From the NCBI GenBank assembly GCA_902785605.1, contig CACZZL010000011.1:1-60033 (forward strand): a stretch of DNA of 60,033 nt, in the 5' to 3' direction. Under the pieces are notes generated by a model. That model did no database searches. It was given only the letters and a program-made list of their open reading frames with translations, and was not told the origin of the DNA. Each line of letters begins with the position of its first letter. Positions within the stretch are counted from its first letter, which is position 1. This document shows positions 16,596 through 24,947 of the stretch, piece after piece. Source of the DNA: an uncultured Bacteroidales bacterium. Lineage in GTDB: Bacteria; Bacteroidota; Bacteroidia; Bacteroidales; Paludibacteraceae. The translations under genes were made by a program, and so were the position numbers.

Positions 16596-17685
16596 TATAT
16601 TCGGCCGCGGTAGCTGCGGCGGGTTGGGAACCCAACAGAGAACGGATATGCTCGTACGACGCGAGCATATTCTTTTTGTAATCATCGTCCGTCAGCAGAC
16701 GTTGTAACTCGTTCGCTACCTTGTCCGTGGTGAACTCATTAGCGATGCACTCTTTGATCACCTGTTTGCCGGCGATGATGTTCACCAGCGTGAAATACGG
16801 TATAGAGAAGAACAGCGGCTGCGCCCATCGGATCAGACCGACCAACCGTGAGCCGGTCAAGTGGTACACGGCTACTTGCGGGCAACCGAGTAAGGCCGTC
16901 TCCAGCGTGGCGGTACCGGAATTGACGATAGCTGCTGCGGCCTGTTGCACCGTGCCGTAGGTATCACGGGTCAGGCATTCTCCGGCACGGAGGTACGGTG
17001 TATAGAACGCATCCTCTATGCCCGGTGCGGCACAGACAGTGATGGAATAGTTCGGAAAACGGTGTGCTGCCTCCAGCATTCGCGGCAGACAATGACTGAT
17101 TTCGCTTTGGCGTGAACCCGGAAGGATAGCAATCGATCTAGGCCTCCTAAGATCCCTAGGAACCCTAGGCGTCCTAGATAGTTCTTCTGCTGTCGGGTTA
17201 CCGACATAGGTGCATTCATATCCGTAACGGGTATAGAAAGCTGGTTCGAAAGGAAAGATACCGAACACTTGGTCGCACAGGTGTGCGATCTGATGCACCC
17301 GTCTGCGTTTCCATGCCCATACCTTAGGCGGGATATAGTAGTAAACCTTGGTGTTGGGCAGGTGTTTCCGGCAGAACTGCGCCATGCGCAGATTGAACGA
17401 AGGATAGTCAATCAGGATCAATGCGTCCGGCTGTTCGTTGAGCAGCGCTTCCCGGGCAATGCGGAAATTGGTACGTACCTGTCCCATGTGACGCAGTACG
17501 GCCGCAAAACCCATGAACGCCATCTTCCGATAGTCCTGATACAGATGGCAGCCGGCGGCGGCCATAAGGTCGCCGCCGAGCCCTGAGAAGTGCGCTTCGG
17601 GGTCACGTTGCTGAATCTGTTTGATCAGTGCAGCCGCGTGCCTGTCCCCGGACGCTTCACCTGCTATCAGAAAATACGTAGCCAT
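16573..17685 (-). CDS. lpxB: Lipid-A-disaccharide synthase
   Basis: A 370-residue glycosyltransferase of lipid A synthesis, joining UDP-2,3-diacyl-GlcN and lipid X at the inner membrane. Landmarks: YFLIAGEASGDRHAA, YYIPPKVWAWKRRRV, FPFEPAFY, VGNPTAEEL, ILPGSRQSEI, VNSGTATLETALLG and PYFTLVNIIAGK. Between VGNPTAEEL and ILPGSR lies an RxP-rich stretch encoded by five 9-bp units (17138-17182), where the family normally has a short linker. Begins 15 bases after the M16 gene on the same strand and is probably the last gene of the rsfS operon. Confidence 0.95.
   Translation of the reverse strand: MATYFLIAGEASGDRHAAALIKQIQQRDPEAHFSGLGGDLMAAAGCHLYQDYRKMAFMGFAAVLRHMGQVRTNFRIAREALLNEQPDALILIDYPSFNLRMAQFCRKHLPNTKVYYYIPPKVWAWKRRRVHQIAHLCDQVFGIFPFEPAFYTRYGYECTYVGNPTAEELSRTPRVPRDLRRPRSIAILPGSRQSEISHCLPRMLEAAHRFPNYSITVCAAPGIEDAFYTPYLRAGECLTRDTYGTVQQAAAAIVNSGTATLETALLGCPQVAVYHLTGSRLVGLIRWAQPLFFSIPYFTLVNIIAGKQVIKECIANEFTTDKVANELQRLLTDDDYKKNMLASYEHIRSLLGSQPAAATAAEYIISRNRS
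17138..17182. repeat. Five 9-bp CTAGG-type units inside lpxB
   Basis: Five adjoining 9-mers starting CTAGG, CTAAG, CTAGG, CTAGG, CTAGA at 17138, 17147, 17156, 17165 and 17174. In frame on the minus strand they give a 3-residue period of the RxP type. Confidence 0.9.
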
Positions 17686-17700
17686 CCGCTCACGCTTCAG

Positions 17701-20505
17701 CTAGTTCTCGGGAAACATCACCACTTCCAGTACATTACCGGACTGTGTCAACTGTTGCAGCATGGCGCGTACACTCTCACCGGTGAGTGCTTCAACCGTC
17801 GGCTTATAGTCGTGGATGTAGTTGATGTGGTACATGTAGTACATGTACAGTACGGTACGCCAGTAAGTGTTGGTCTCCAGATCCTCCTGGTACTCCTTGA
17901 GAATCGCTTCTTTCTCTTTCTGCAGATCTTCCGCAAGCGGACCGTCCCGCAGGATAGTCTCTACCTCCTCGTGGATGATCTCCATTAGACGTGTCTGTTT
18001 GAGCGGATCGGTGTCGAAACGCATCACCAGTGCGGCTTTGGCAGCCGGAAGAATACCCATATACGCGTAGGTAGCTACGCCGTATGAACCGCCTTCCCGC
18101 TCGCGGATAGACTCCAGATAACGTCTGTCCAGAATACGGCCGATCACTTCCATGTTCAGTTCGTTGGCTAGCGTGTACGGGATATCATACGAGGTGTATT
18201 GGATATAGTTAGAAGCCGTTGTAGTCTCCATCGAGCGGGTGAAATAGTTCTTCTGCTTGCCCGGTGCTACCGTCACGTGATGGTTCACTACCTCTTCGTG
18301 GCATCTTTTTGTCTTCAGACCTCCCAGCCAGGTACAGATCAACTCCTGCACCTTCGGGTCATTCGGGTTGATGTTGCCGATAAACACAAACGTGAAGTCT
18401 GCCGGGTTCGCAAAACGGGCCTTATAGATCTCTAACGCTTTGTCCAACTTAACGCGCTCCAGAGTCTGTGTGTTGAAGATGATCTCGCGGTCCGAGTAGT
18501 TGGATGTCATCACCTTAACCGAATCGGAGAACGTGTTCTTCGGGTTCTTGTCGCGGTTAGCCAATTGGTTACGCATCAGTGCCATGAAGGTCTCATAGCC
18601 CTGCTCATCACGACGCGGAGATGTGAAATAGAGATAAGTCAACTGCAACATCGTCTCGAAGTCTTTGACGGACGATGAACCATGCATCTGCTCCGTGTTA
18701 TCAGCGATAGAAGGAGAAACGGAAACAGTCTTGCCGGTCAGCGCTTTCTCCAGTTGGGTAGCATTGAAACGACCCAGACCGCTGAACTCTATGATCGCGG
18801 TAGCTGCTAATGCGGACGGCAGATCTTCGGTCTTGACGAGCGAGTAGCCGCCTTTCGAGAAACCGCGCATCAGGATCTCATCTGCCTTGAACTGCGTCGG
18901 GCGGAAGGCCACTTTGATACCGTTGCTCAGAGTCCATTCGGTCATGCCTAACTCTTCGTTGCGTGTAACGGATTTGATCTTGCCTTTATGCGGTGCTTTC
19001 TTGACTAGCGTAGCATCGAATGTCTCTTCTTCCGGTGCCTCAATCGCCAGTTCGCTCAATCCTGCCAACGATGCGAGAATAGTCTCTTCCGACGGGAGGT
19101 TCACACCCTCTTTCTCCGGTCCGGAGATGGATACGGTCGGGTTGGCATGCGTCAGTGCTTGTGCTATCGTGTTTACTGCGTCCAGCGAGATGAGCGGCAA
19201 AGTAGCTTGTACGAATTCGTACTCCCACTCTGCACCCGGCATCGCGTCTCCGTCCAGGAAATGGAAGATACATTCGCGTGCTAAGTTATAGTTCTTGCGG
19301 GTGTTGCGCTCGTTGTAGTACTTCTCCATCTGATTCATTTTCTCAGCTTTCACGCGCTCTAATTCCGCAGCGGTAAAACCATAGCGGTGCATCTTCTCCA
19401 GTTGGAACAGCAGGTCGTTGTACGCCTCGGTCTCACGTCCCTCTTTCGGGATAATAACACCGTAGAATGCGTCCATCTTTTTCACCGCTTCACCGTAATA
19501 AGCACCGGCTGCAGTAAACGAAGCGTTCGGGTCCAAAGCCAACTCCGAGAAACGGTTGTTGAGTATGTCGCAAGCCAATTCGCGTACCAGATCCAGTGTG
19601 TACTCTTGTGCCGTGCTTTGCAGCACTTCGGGCAGCTGGTCGAACTTGTACTGCAGGGTGATGCGGCTGCCTTCCGCTTCCGGATCGGTTACTAAAGCGA
19701 TCAACGGTTTGTCGTTATGGTTGACCGTGTAGATAGGACGCTCACCGTAATTGGTACGACGCGGTACGTCTGCCCACAGGGTCTTAATTTTTGCCTCGAT
19801 AGCATCAATATCGATATCACCGACTACGATAATGGCCTGGTTGTCAGGTCCGTACCATTTATGGTAATAGTCGCGGATAGCCTGATACCCAAAATTGTTG
19901 ATAACCGCCGTGTCTCCGATCACATCGCGGATAGCGTATTGTGAACCCGGGTACATCGCAGCCTGCATCTGTTTCCAGATACGGCGACGTGCCGTACGGC
20001 CGGTACGCCACTCTTCACGGATCACACCGCGCTCTGCATCAATCTCCTCCGGGAGCAACAGCAGACCGCAACTCCAATCGTGCATCACCAGCAACGCGCT
20101 ATCAACGATACCCTCACGGTATGTCGGCACGTCCGACAGACGATACACCGTCTCGTCCAATGAGGTGTAAGCATTGATGTTGCCACCGAACGTAACACCG
20201 ATGGATTCGAAGTAATTGATGATTCCCTTACCCGGGAAATGTTGTGTTCCGTTGAATGCCATATGCTCCAGGAAGTGTGCCAGACCGTTTTGGTGATCTT
20301 CTTCCAAAATAGCACCCACGCATTGTGCGATATGGAACTCTGCCCGTTGTTTGGGCTGCTCGTTATGACGGATATAATAGGTCAAACCGTTGTCCAGTTT
20401 ACCGTAACGAACGTCCGGATCCAACGGCAGTTTCTCCGGTACCTCTTGAGCAGCCAGGGTCATCGCTGCGCACAGCAGCATCAGGTTAAGCAGTAGTCTC
20501 TTCAT
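17701..20505 (-). CDS. M16 (insulinase-family) metallopeptidase
   Basis: A 934-residue zinc peptidase. The frame is open to 20622, but the ATG at 20505 begins a proper signal peptide ([20 protein letters not shown]), so that start is used; it overlaps the ftsH stop by 20 bases. The inverted zinc motif HFLEHMAFNG lies near residue 75, and two pairs of M16 domains follow, the second half lacking the motif as usual for single-chain forms. It should be exported and degrade peptides in the periplasm. Ends 15 bases before lpxB. Confidence 0.92.
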   Translation of the reverse strand: MKRLLLNLMLLCAAMTLAAQEVPEKLPLDPDVRYGKLDNGLTYYIRHNEQPKQRAEFHIAQCVGAILEEDHQNGLAHFLEHMAFNGTQHFPGKGIINYFESIGVTFGGNINAYTSLDETVYRLSDVPTYREGIVDSALLVMHDWSCGLLLLPEEIDAERGVIREEWRTGRTARRRIWKQMQAAMYPGSQYAIRDVIGDTAVINNFGYQAIRDYYHKWYGPDNQAIIVVGDIDIDAIEAKIKTLWADVPRRTNYGERPIYTVNHNDKPLIALVTDPEAEGSRITLQYKFDQLPEVLQSTAQEYTLDLVRELACDILNNRFSELALDPNASFTAAGAYYGEAVKKMDAFYGVIIPKEGRETEAYNDLLFQLEKMHRYGFTAAELERVKAEKMNQMEKYYNERNTRKNYNLARECIFHFLDGDAMPGAEWEYEFVQATLPLISLDAVNTIAQALTHANPTVSISGPEKEGVNLPSEETILASLAGLSELAIEAPEEETFDATLVKKAPHKGKIKSVTRNEELGMTEWTLSNGIKVAFRPTQFKADEILMRGFSKGGYSLVKTEDLPSALAATAIIEFSGLGRFNATQLEKALTGKTVSVSPSIADNTEQMHGSSSVKDFETMLQLTYLYFTSPRRDEQGYETFMALMRNQLANRDKNPKNTFSDSVKVMTSNYSDREIIFNTQTLERVKLDKALEIYKARFANPADFTFVFIGNINPNDPKVQELICTWLGGLKTKRCHEEVVNHHVTVAPGKQKNYFTRSMETTTASNYIQYTSYDIPYTLANELNMEVIGRILDRRYLESIREREGGSYGVATYAYMGILPAAKAALVMRFDTDPLKQTRLMEIIHEEVETILRDGPLAEDLQKEKEAILKEYQEDLETNTYWRTVLYMYYMYHINYIHDYKPTVEALTGESVRAMLQQLTQSGNVLEVVMFPEN

Positions 20506-22585
20506 TTGCTTGTGTTGTTTGAGTATTTTCTTCTGTATTAGGTTGCGCCTCCTCCGTTTTCTTCTTACGCGGCGCACGTTTCTTCTTTGCTTTCGCAGAC
20601 TCCGCTTCTGCGATTGCTGCATTCACTTCCAGCAACTCGTCTCCGCGGCTTTTCCACGGACGTGGACCTAACACGCGCTCTACATCCTCGCTGGTGATCA
20701 CTTCGTGCTCAATGAGCATTTGTGCCAATTGATGATGTCCCTCTGCGTGCTCGGTCAGTATCTGTTTGGCACGTGCCATCTGCTCGGCGATGATGCGTTG
20801 CGTCTCCGTGTCAATCAGCGTAGCGGTTTGTTCTGAATAGGGCTTGGTTAAACCGTACTCATAACGTCCGGTGGAATCGTAGAAACTGACATCTTTGAGT
20901 TTGTCACTCATGCCGTAGAACGCTACCATAGCATAGGCTTGTTTGGTAGCACGCTCCAGATCATTGAGCGCACCGGTCGAAGTCTGGTTCAGGAACAGTT
21001 GCTCGGCAGCACGACCGCCTAAGAGCGAGCACAACTCGTCCAGTATATGCTCTTCGTTCGTCAGTTGACGCTCTTCCGGCAGATACCAGGCTGCGCCTAA
21101 AGCCATACCACGCGGTACAATCGTCACTTTGACAAGCGGGTTAGCCCAGCGTAACATCCAGCTGATGGTTGCGTGACCTGCCTCATGGAACGCGATCGAG
21201 CGCTTCTCGTCCTCGGTCATGATCTTGTTCTTGCGCTCCAAACCACCGACAATACGGTCCACTGCATCCATGAAATCCTGTTTGGTCACTTTCTTACGTC
21301 CGCCACGAGCTGCGATTAGGGCCGCCTCGTTACATACATTCGCTATGTCTGCACCGGAGAAACCCGGTGTCTGCTTGCTCAGGAAATCCAAATCAACGCT
21401 CTCATCCAGTTTGATGGGGCGCAGGTGTACTTGGAATATCTCTTTGCGTTCCTGCAGGTCCGGCAGCTCTACATGAATCTGACGGTCAAAACGTCCGGCA
21501 CGCAGCAACGCACTGTCCAGCACGTCTGCTCGGTTGGTAGCGGCTAAGATGATCACACCGCTATTGGTGCCGAAACCGTCCATCTCGGTCAGTAACTGGT
21601 TGAGCGTACTCTCGCGCTCGTCGTTACTGCCGGTCGTTACACCTCTACTGCGCGAACGGCCTACTGCGTCGATCTCATCGATAAAAATGATAGCAGGAGC
21701 CTTCGCTTTCGCTTGTGCAAACAAGTCACGTACACGGCTGGCTCCGACACCGACGAACATCTCTACGAAATCCGAACCGCTCATCGAGAAGAACGGCACG
21801 TCCGCTTCTCCGGCTACCGCTTTTGCCAACAGGGTCTTTCCTGTTCCCGGAGGGCCTACCAATAAGGCTCCCTTCGGAATCTTAGCGCCTATCTCGGTGT
21901 ATTTCTTCGGGTTCTTAAGGAACTCAACAATCTCTTGTACTTCCTGTTTGGCTCCGTACAGACCGGCTACGTCCTTGAACGTCACTTTGTCCTTCTTGTC
22001 CTTGTCAAAGATCTGTGCTTTTGCTTTGCCGACACCGAAGATACCGCCGGGGCCTCCCATGTTGCCGATACCGCGGCTGAGGTAAACGAAGAACAGCACA
22101 ATGAGCACGAACGGTAGTACGTTCACCAAAATGAGGTACCAATAGTCGTGCGATTTGTCAAACTTGACATCCACTGCCGCTTCGTTTTTTTGCTTACGCG
22201 AGGCGTTCACTTCATCGATGTATTTGGAGAACTCCTCCAGGGAAGGAACTTGCGTCTTCAGAGTGCCTTTGGCATTTTCTCCGGCTCCTTGTGTCCCGAA
22301 TACCACCGAGTAGTTTTGCGGACGTACGGTCGCCTTGGCCTGCAAATCATCGGTGACTACGATCTTCTCTATCGCACCCACTTCTATGTATGCTTTCAAC
22401 TTGGTGTATGTTAGGTCCTTGCTTGTGCCGGTATCTTCTTTCGGATTCCCCAGAAAATAATATCCCATCAGCGCAAACGCGGCCGTGTACAGGATGATAC
22501 CCAGCCAACGCCGCGGTCCGCCGTTCTTGGGGCCTTGCGGCTGTTGGAACAACCTGCGTTGCTTTTTGTTGTCTTTATCTGCCAT
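20486..22585 (-). CDS. ftsH: ATP-dependent zinc metalloprotease FtsH
   Basis: A 699-residue inner-membrane AAA protease that degrades membrane and regulatory proteins. Two membrane helices (about 25-45 and 152-172) flank a periplasmic part; then Walker [17 protein letters not shown], Walker [12 protein letters not shown], second-region-of-homology [18 protein letters not shown] and the zinc site [10 protein letters not shown]. The tail is basic then acidic ([14 protein letters not shown]). Preceded by rsfS, as in many Bacteroidetes, with a heptamer array in the gap. Confidence 0.97.
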   Translation of the reverse strand: MADKDNKKQRRLFQQPQGPKNGGPRRWLGIILYTAAFALMGYYFLGNPKEDTGTSKDLTYTKLKAYIEVGAIEKIVVTDDLQAKATVRPQNYSVVFGTQGAGENAKGTLKTQVPSLEEFSKYIDEVNASRKQKNEAAVDVKFDKSHDYWYLILVNVLPFVLIVLFFVYLSRGIGNMGGPGGIFGVGKAKAQIFDKDKKDKVTFKDVAGLYGAKQEVQEIVEFLKNPKKYTEIGAKIPKGALLVGPPGTGKTLLAKAVAGEADVPFFSMSGSDFVEMFVGVGASRVRDLFAQAKAKAPAIIFIDEIDAVGRSRSRGVTTGSNDERESTLNQLLTEMDGFGTNSGVIILAATNRADVLDSALLRAGRFDRQIHVELPDLQERKEIFQVHLRPIKLDESVDLDFLSKQTPGFSGADIANVCNEAALIAARGGRKKVTKQDFMDAVDRIVGGLERKNKIMTEDEKRSIAFHEAGHATISWMLRWANPLVKVTIVPRGMALGAAWYLPEERQLTNEEHILDELCSLLGGRAAEQLFLNQTSTGALNDLERATKQAYAMVAFYGMSDKLKDVSFYDSTGRYEYGLTKPYSEQTATLIDTETQRIIAEQMARAKQILTEHAEGHHQLAQMLIEHEVITSEDVERVLGPRPWKSRGDELLEVNAAIAEAESAKAKKKRAPRKKKTEEAQPNTEENTQTTQANEETTA

Positions 22586-22586
22586 T

Positions 22587-22628
22587 AATCGAAAATCTTA
22601 ATTTTGAAATCCTAATTCCTAAATCGAT
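22587..22628. repeat. Six 7-bp units between rsfS and ftsH
   Basis: Units close to AATCCTA at 22587, 22594, 22601, 22608, 22615 and 22622 fill the whole 45-base gap. Confidence 0.7.
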
Positions 22629-22630
22629 GA

Positions 22631-22996
22631 TCAAAGCATATCCGGCAGCTCCGTCACTTTGCCGTCTGCCCAAAGGTGCTCGATATCATAAAATGCACGC
22701 GGTTCACGCTGCATGACATGTACAAAAATAGTGCCGTAGTCCATCGCGATCCATTCGGCATTCTCCTGACCGGAAACGGACAACGGGTGCACATGCGTGG
22801 TTGTACGAACGAAATCGTCAATCTCGTCTGCGATAGCGGACACCTGCGTGTTACTTTGTCCTTCACAAATAAGCATCATCTCCACCGGTGCTTCTTTAAT
22901 CTTGCGCAGGTCAATGGTCACAATACGCTGACCTTTGCGGTTGCGGATACCCTCAATAATGGTATCCAATAGTTTCTTAGTTGTTATTTCTTTCAT
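22631..22996 (-). CDS. rsfS: Ribosomal silencing factor RsfS
   Basis: A 121-residue protein of the RsfS/Iojap family, which binds L14 and stops subunit joining in starvation. Typical pieces: DTIIEGIRNRKGQRIVTIDL, MLICEGQSNTQVSAIADEI and WIAMDYGTIFVHVMQREPRAFYDIEHLWAD. First gene of the minus-strand operon rsfS - ftsH - M16 - lpxB, with its own promoter at 23031-23061. Confidence 0.95.
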   Translation of the reverse strand: MKEITTKKLLDTIIEGIRNRKGQRIVTIDLRKIKEAPVEMMLICEGQSNTQVSAIADEIDDFVRTTTHVHPLSVSGQENAEWIAMDYGTIFVHVMQREPRAFYDIEHLWADGKVTELPDML

Positions 22997-23030
22997 ATAA
23001 GCGATATTTGTCCAAATTATAAATCGGGTG

Positions 23031-23061
23031 CAAAATTACAAAAAAAAATCCGAATGTACAA
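23031..23061 (-). promoter_or_regulatory. rsfS: Promoter of the rsfS operon
   Basis: On the minus strand TTGTACAT (23061-23054), 15-base spacer with an A/T run, TAATTTTG (23038-23031), then CACCC. Confidence 0.85.
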
Positions 23062-23089
23062 ATAAAACGTAGGAAATATGCAAATAAAT

Positions 23090-23120
23090 TTGCGTATATG
23101 AAATATTTTGTGTAATTTTG
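23090..23120 (+). promoter_or_regulatory. udk: Promoter of udk
   Basis: TTGCGTAT (23090-23097), 15-base spacer, TAATTTTG (23113-23120), then CACC. A hairpin CCGGCT/AGCCGG with a 3-base loop (23131-23145) lies in the leader. Confidence 0.85.
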
Positions 23121-23169
23121 CACCCCGAAACCGGCTTAGAGCCGGGGCAAGCAATCAAAATAACGTATT

Positions 23170-23790
23170 ATGTTTATCATCGGCATTGCGGGCGGTACCG
23201 GCTCGGGTAAAACAACGGTAGTCAAAAAACTCATTGAGCGCCTTCCTAAGGGCGAAGTGGTAGTTATCCCCCAAGACTCGTACTACAAGGACAGTAGTCA
23301 CATTCCTGTCGAGGAGCGTCAGAATATCAACTTCGACCACCCCGATGCGTTTGATTGGAATTTGCTGACCAAGCATATTTCTATGCTCAAAGAGGGCAAG
23401 GCTATCGAGCAGCCTATTTATTCCTATATCACTTGTACGCGCCAAGAAGAGACGATTCATATTGAACCCAAAGAGGTGATTGTGGTGGAGGGTATTATGG
23501 CGTTGCGGGAGTACAACCTGCGTCAACAGATGGACCTCAAGATATTTGTAGATGCCGATGCCGATGACCGTCTGATTCGTGTCATGAAACGTGATGTGAT
23601 TGAGCGTGGACGCACGGCTGAGGCGGTGATTGAGCGTTACCAGCGTGTGCTTAAACCGATGCATGAGCAGTTCATCGAGCCCTGCAAACGTTTTGCCGAT
23701 GTCATTGTTCCGCAGGGCGGGCATAATAATGCCGCCATCAACATGCTGTCTAAATTTATCAAGCAGCAATTGCGCGAGAACAAAGAGTAA
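23170..23790 (+). CDS. udk: Uridine kinase
   Basis: A 206-residue P-loop kinase that phosphorylates uridine and cytidine for pyrimidine salvage. MFIIGIAGGTGSGKTTVV holds the Walker A; VIPQDSYYKD, NFDHPDAFDW and VVVEGIMAL are uridine-kinase motifs, and RVMKRDVIERGRT the lid. Standard length. The next gene starts directly at the base after its stop. Confidence 0.96.
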   Translation: MFIIGIAGGTGSGKTTVVKKLIERLPKGEVVVIPQDSYYKDSSHIPVEERQNINFDHPDAFDWNLLTKHISMLKEGKAIEQPIYSYITCTRQEETIHIEPKEVIVVEGIMALREYNLRQQMDLKIFVDADADDRLIRVMKRDVIERGRTAEAVIERYQRVLKPMHEQFIEPCKRFADVIVPQGGHNNAAINMLSKFIKQQLRENKE

Positions 23791-24330
23791 GTGTTTTTCC
23801 AATTATTTTGGACATATCTCAAAATAGGCACCTTCACCCTTGGTGGAGGATATGCCATGTTACCCCTTATTCAGCGTGAAGTAGTGGACCGCAGGGGATG
23901 GATTGATGAGCAGGAGTTTCTCAATATGATCGCCCTGGCGCAAGCCGCTCCGGGGCTCATTGCGGTCAATTCTGCCATCTTCATCGGTTGGCGCATCGGC
24001 GGTTGGAAAGGGGTGTGCGGTGCGGTATTGGGTGCAGTGCTGCCGTCTTTTTTGATTATATTGGGGATCGCCATGGTGTTTGCGGATTGGAAAGAACTAC
24101 CGGCTGTAGAAGCGGTATTCAAAGGTATTCGTCCTGCAGTAGTGGCGCTGATTGCGGCTCCTTTGTTCAAATTAGCCAAGTCTGCGAAGATCAGTTGGCT
24201 TACTGCACTCATTCCGATAGTAGCAGCTTTGCTCATTTGGCTGCTTGGAGTCAATCCCGTCTGGGTCATTGTGGCAACCATCGTGATTACACTTATCGTC
24301 GTGGATATAGTAGAAAGGAGGCGCAAATGA
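23791..24330 (+). CDS. chrA: Chromate transporter, N-terminal half-size protein
   Basis: A 179-residue CHR-family membrane protein. The start is GTG at 23791, right after the udk stop; MFFQLFWTYLKIGTFTLGGGYAMLPLIQREVVD is the classic CHR N-terminus and AQAAPGLIAVNSAIFIGWRIGG follows. Bacteroidetes commonly have two short CHR proteins acting together as one antiporter; this one overlaps the second by 4 bases. The substrate may be chromate or another oxyanion. Confidence 0.92.
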   Translation: MFFQLFWTYLKIGTFTLGGGYAMLPLIQREVVDRRGWIDEQEFLNMIALAQAAPGLIAVNSAIFIGWRIGGWKGVCGAVLGAVLPSFLIILGIAMVFADWKELPAVEAVFKGIRPAVVALIAAPLFKLAKSAKISWLTALIPIVAALLIWLLGVNPVWVIVATIVITLIVVDIVERRRK

Positions 24331-24923
24331 TCTATCTGCAATTGTTCCTTTCGTTCTTCAAGATTGGTCTCTTCGGTTTCGGAGGGGGCTTGGCGATCTT
24401 GTCGCTGATTCAGATGGAGGTGGAGCAGAACGGCTGGATGACGCAGCAGGAGTTTGTGGATATTGTGGCGGTGAGTCAGATTACACCCGGTCCGATTGGT
24501 ATCAACTGCGCTACGTATGTCGGCTATACGGTCGGAGGTATATGGGGTAGTGTGCTGGCGACGTCAGCTATTGTGCTACCGAGCTTGATCATCATGCTCA
24601 GTATTTGCAAAGCCTATTTCTGGCTTAATCGCCGGTTTAAAGGAAATCCGTATTTTGAGCAAACGCTCCGTATGTTACGTTTTACGGTATTGGGTTTGAT
24701 TGCTTCGGCGGCACTGCTGCTGATGAAACCCACCACGTTCATCGATTCAACCAGTTGGATCATCTTCGGTATAGTCGCATTTCTCACGATTTCACCGGAG
24801 ATTTTTAGAAAGAAAGAAGGGAATAAACTTTCAACTTTCAACTCTCAACTTTCAACTTTCTTGAGTCACCCGATTCTCCTAATTGTCCTTGCCGGAGTAG
24901 CCGGTTATCTCATCTACCGCTAA
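24327..24923 (+). CDS. chrA: Chromate transporter, second half-size protein
   Basis: A 198-residue CHR-family partner of the gene before (ATGA overlap). MIYLQLFLSFFKIGLFGFGGGLAILSLIQ and SQITPGPIGINCATYVGY are the family signature. Before the last membrane helix the loop KLSTFNSQLSTFLS is encoded by a 5 x 7-bp array (24827-24861), so the last helix is joined by a repeat-derived loop. Only 7 bases separate its stop from the convergent helicase stop. Confidence 0.92.
   Translation: MIYLQLFLSFFKIGLFGFGGGLAILSLIQMEVEQNGWMTQQEFVDIVAVSQITPGPIGINCATYVGYTVGGIWGSVLATSAIVLPSLIIMLSICKAYFWLNRRFKGNPYFEQTLRMLRFTVLGLIASAALLLMKPTTFIDSTSWIIFGIVAFLTISPEIFRKKEGNKLSTFNSQLSTFLSHPILLIVLAGVAGYLIYR
24827..24861. 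repeat. Five 7-bp units inside the second chrA gene
   Basis: ACTTTCA at 24827, 24834 and 24848, ACTCTCA at 24841 and ACTTTCT at 24855: exactly 35 bp in register. Confidence 0.92.
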
Positions 24924-24926
24924 CGA

Positions 24927-24947
24927 ATTCTCAATTCTCAATTCTTT
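24927..24947. repeat. Three 7-bp units at a convergent gene junction
   Basis: ATTCTCA twice and ATTCTTT. The stop codon of the minus-strand helicase (24931-24933) and its last residues (ERIEN) lie in the array. Confidence 0.8.
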